Shown one piece after another: positions 63,722 through 64,000 of a DNA stretch of 64,000 bases. The stretch lies in contig JAHBWE010000013.1 of assembly GCA_019637155.1 (NCBI GenBank), positions 62,001 to 126,000 on the forward strand. The letters are read 5' to 3'. The DNA is from Labilithrix sp. Lineage in GTDB: Bacteria; Myxococcota_A; Polyangia; Polyangiales; Polyangiaceae. The position numbers and the translations under genes were made by a program. The stretch's first letter is position 1, and each line of letters starts with the position of its first letter. A model generated the notes under the pieces. That model ran no database searches, had not been told where the DNA came from, and was given only the letters and a program-made list of their open reading frames with translations.

Positions 63722-64000
63722 GTGGGGAGTGGCCTCGTCCTCGGCGTCGACGTCGGCAACGCGAAGCTGAAGCTGTGCGTCGCCGGACGCGGGCAGCCGC
63801 GCTGGATGAGCCGTCCCCTCCCTTACGACGATCGCGCGCGCTACCGGCGTCATCGCGACTTCGAGGTCGGCGTTCCGCCGCTCGTCGACGAGTTCCTCGG
63901 CGACGCGAAGGGCGAGATCTCGCTGGTCGTCGTCGTCACGAGCTCCGGCTACGCGTACCCGACGTACCGCGAGGGGATCGTCCACACGATGGCCCTCATC
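63722..64000 (+). CDS. ASKHA-superfamily / hydantoinase-like protein, N-terminal fragment
   Basis: At least 93 residues from GTG 63722, cut by the window edge. It begins LVLGVDVGNAKLKLCVAG, a nucleotide-binding strand pair like those of the acetate/sugar kinase-Hsp70-actin fold, and then VVVVTSSGYAYPTYREGIVH. This resembles proteins annotated as hydantoinase/oxoprolinase or H4MPT-linked C1-transfer proteins, in which a similar TxxxCDxFxTxxEGV block occurs. Its start is 7 nt after the leader-peptide gene, so it belongs to the same operon. Confidence 0.5.
   Translation, partial: MGSGLVLGVDVGNAKLKLCVAGRGQPRWMSRPLPYDDRARYRRHRDFEVGVPPLVDEFLGDAKGEISLVVVVTSSGYAYPTYREGIVHTMALI

Overview
The window is high-GC DNA that reads as a chromosome of a Myxococcota bacterium, most likely from the Polyangia (Sorangium/Labilithrix-like). 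The signs are the housekeeping pair dnaG-rpoD, four Hanks-type Ser/Thr kinases plus a pseudokinase, an MglA-type small GTPase, PEGA-domain proteins, and very many lipoproteins with Cys-rich or Gly/Ser/Pro-rich linkers. No rRNA, tRNA, CRISPR array or insertion sequence was found.

Layout. 1-4005: the start of a divergent ECF-like sigma factor, then dnaG and rpoD. 4006-4401: a tandem multi-hairpin repeat whose single relative lies at 48699-48801. 4402-13478: exported lipoproteins, two Pro-rich single-pass proteins and a SUMF1-type protein. 13581-17856: a large AAA-type ATPase regulator and a Cys-rich protein. 18038-21185: a decayed M28 peptidase, two lipoproteins and a frameshifted membrane protein. 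21258-27558: small lipoproteins and envelope proteins, including a flippase-like membrane protein. 27693-30103: a PHP-type phosphatase diverging from the MglA-like GTPase. 30110-36933: a kelch lipoprotein, a PEGA protein, a lipoprotein and two Ser/Thr kinases. 37026-40511: a small metabolic operon (MFS transporter, glyoxalase I, aldehyde dehydrogenase). 40570-47017: a kinase, a PEGA-like protein, a lipoprotein and two alpha/beta hydrolases. 47127-48663: a fumarylacetoacetate-hydrolase family protein and a Nudix hydrolase.

49028-57813 is the most striking region. It is a tightly coupled four-gene operon: an active Ser/Thr kinase; a degenerate kinase domain fused through one membrane segment to a pentaheme cytochrome c; a protein with two cyclic-nucleotide-binding domains, four [4Fe-4S] motifs and membrane helices; and a single-chain protein joining a tetraheme cytochrome, a membrane span, two iron-sulfur motifs and an FAD/NAD(P) oxidoreductase. 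The last junction carries 20-21 bp tandem repeats that make a chain of ATGA stop/start overlaps. I infer a transmembrane electron conduit under kinase and cyclic-nucleotide control.

57899-64000 holds a VWA-domain protein, an unusual fusion of an Lnt-like acyltransferase to a caspase-like domain, a lipoprotein, a LuxR regulator, and the start of a compact operon (nucleoside-deoxyribosyltransferase-like protein, NHLP/Os1348-type leader peptide, ASKHA-fold protein) that may be a peptide natural-product locus.

A pattern runs through the whole window. Many starts (GTG or ATG) lie only 6-9 nt downstream of a TA-N3-T hexamer, most often TAGNCT, with no Shine-Dalgarno sequence. This suggests widespread leaderless transcription. 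Genes inside operons, and a minority of first genes, have ordinary Shine-Dalgarno sites.
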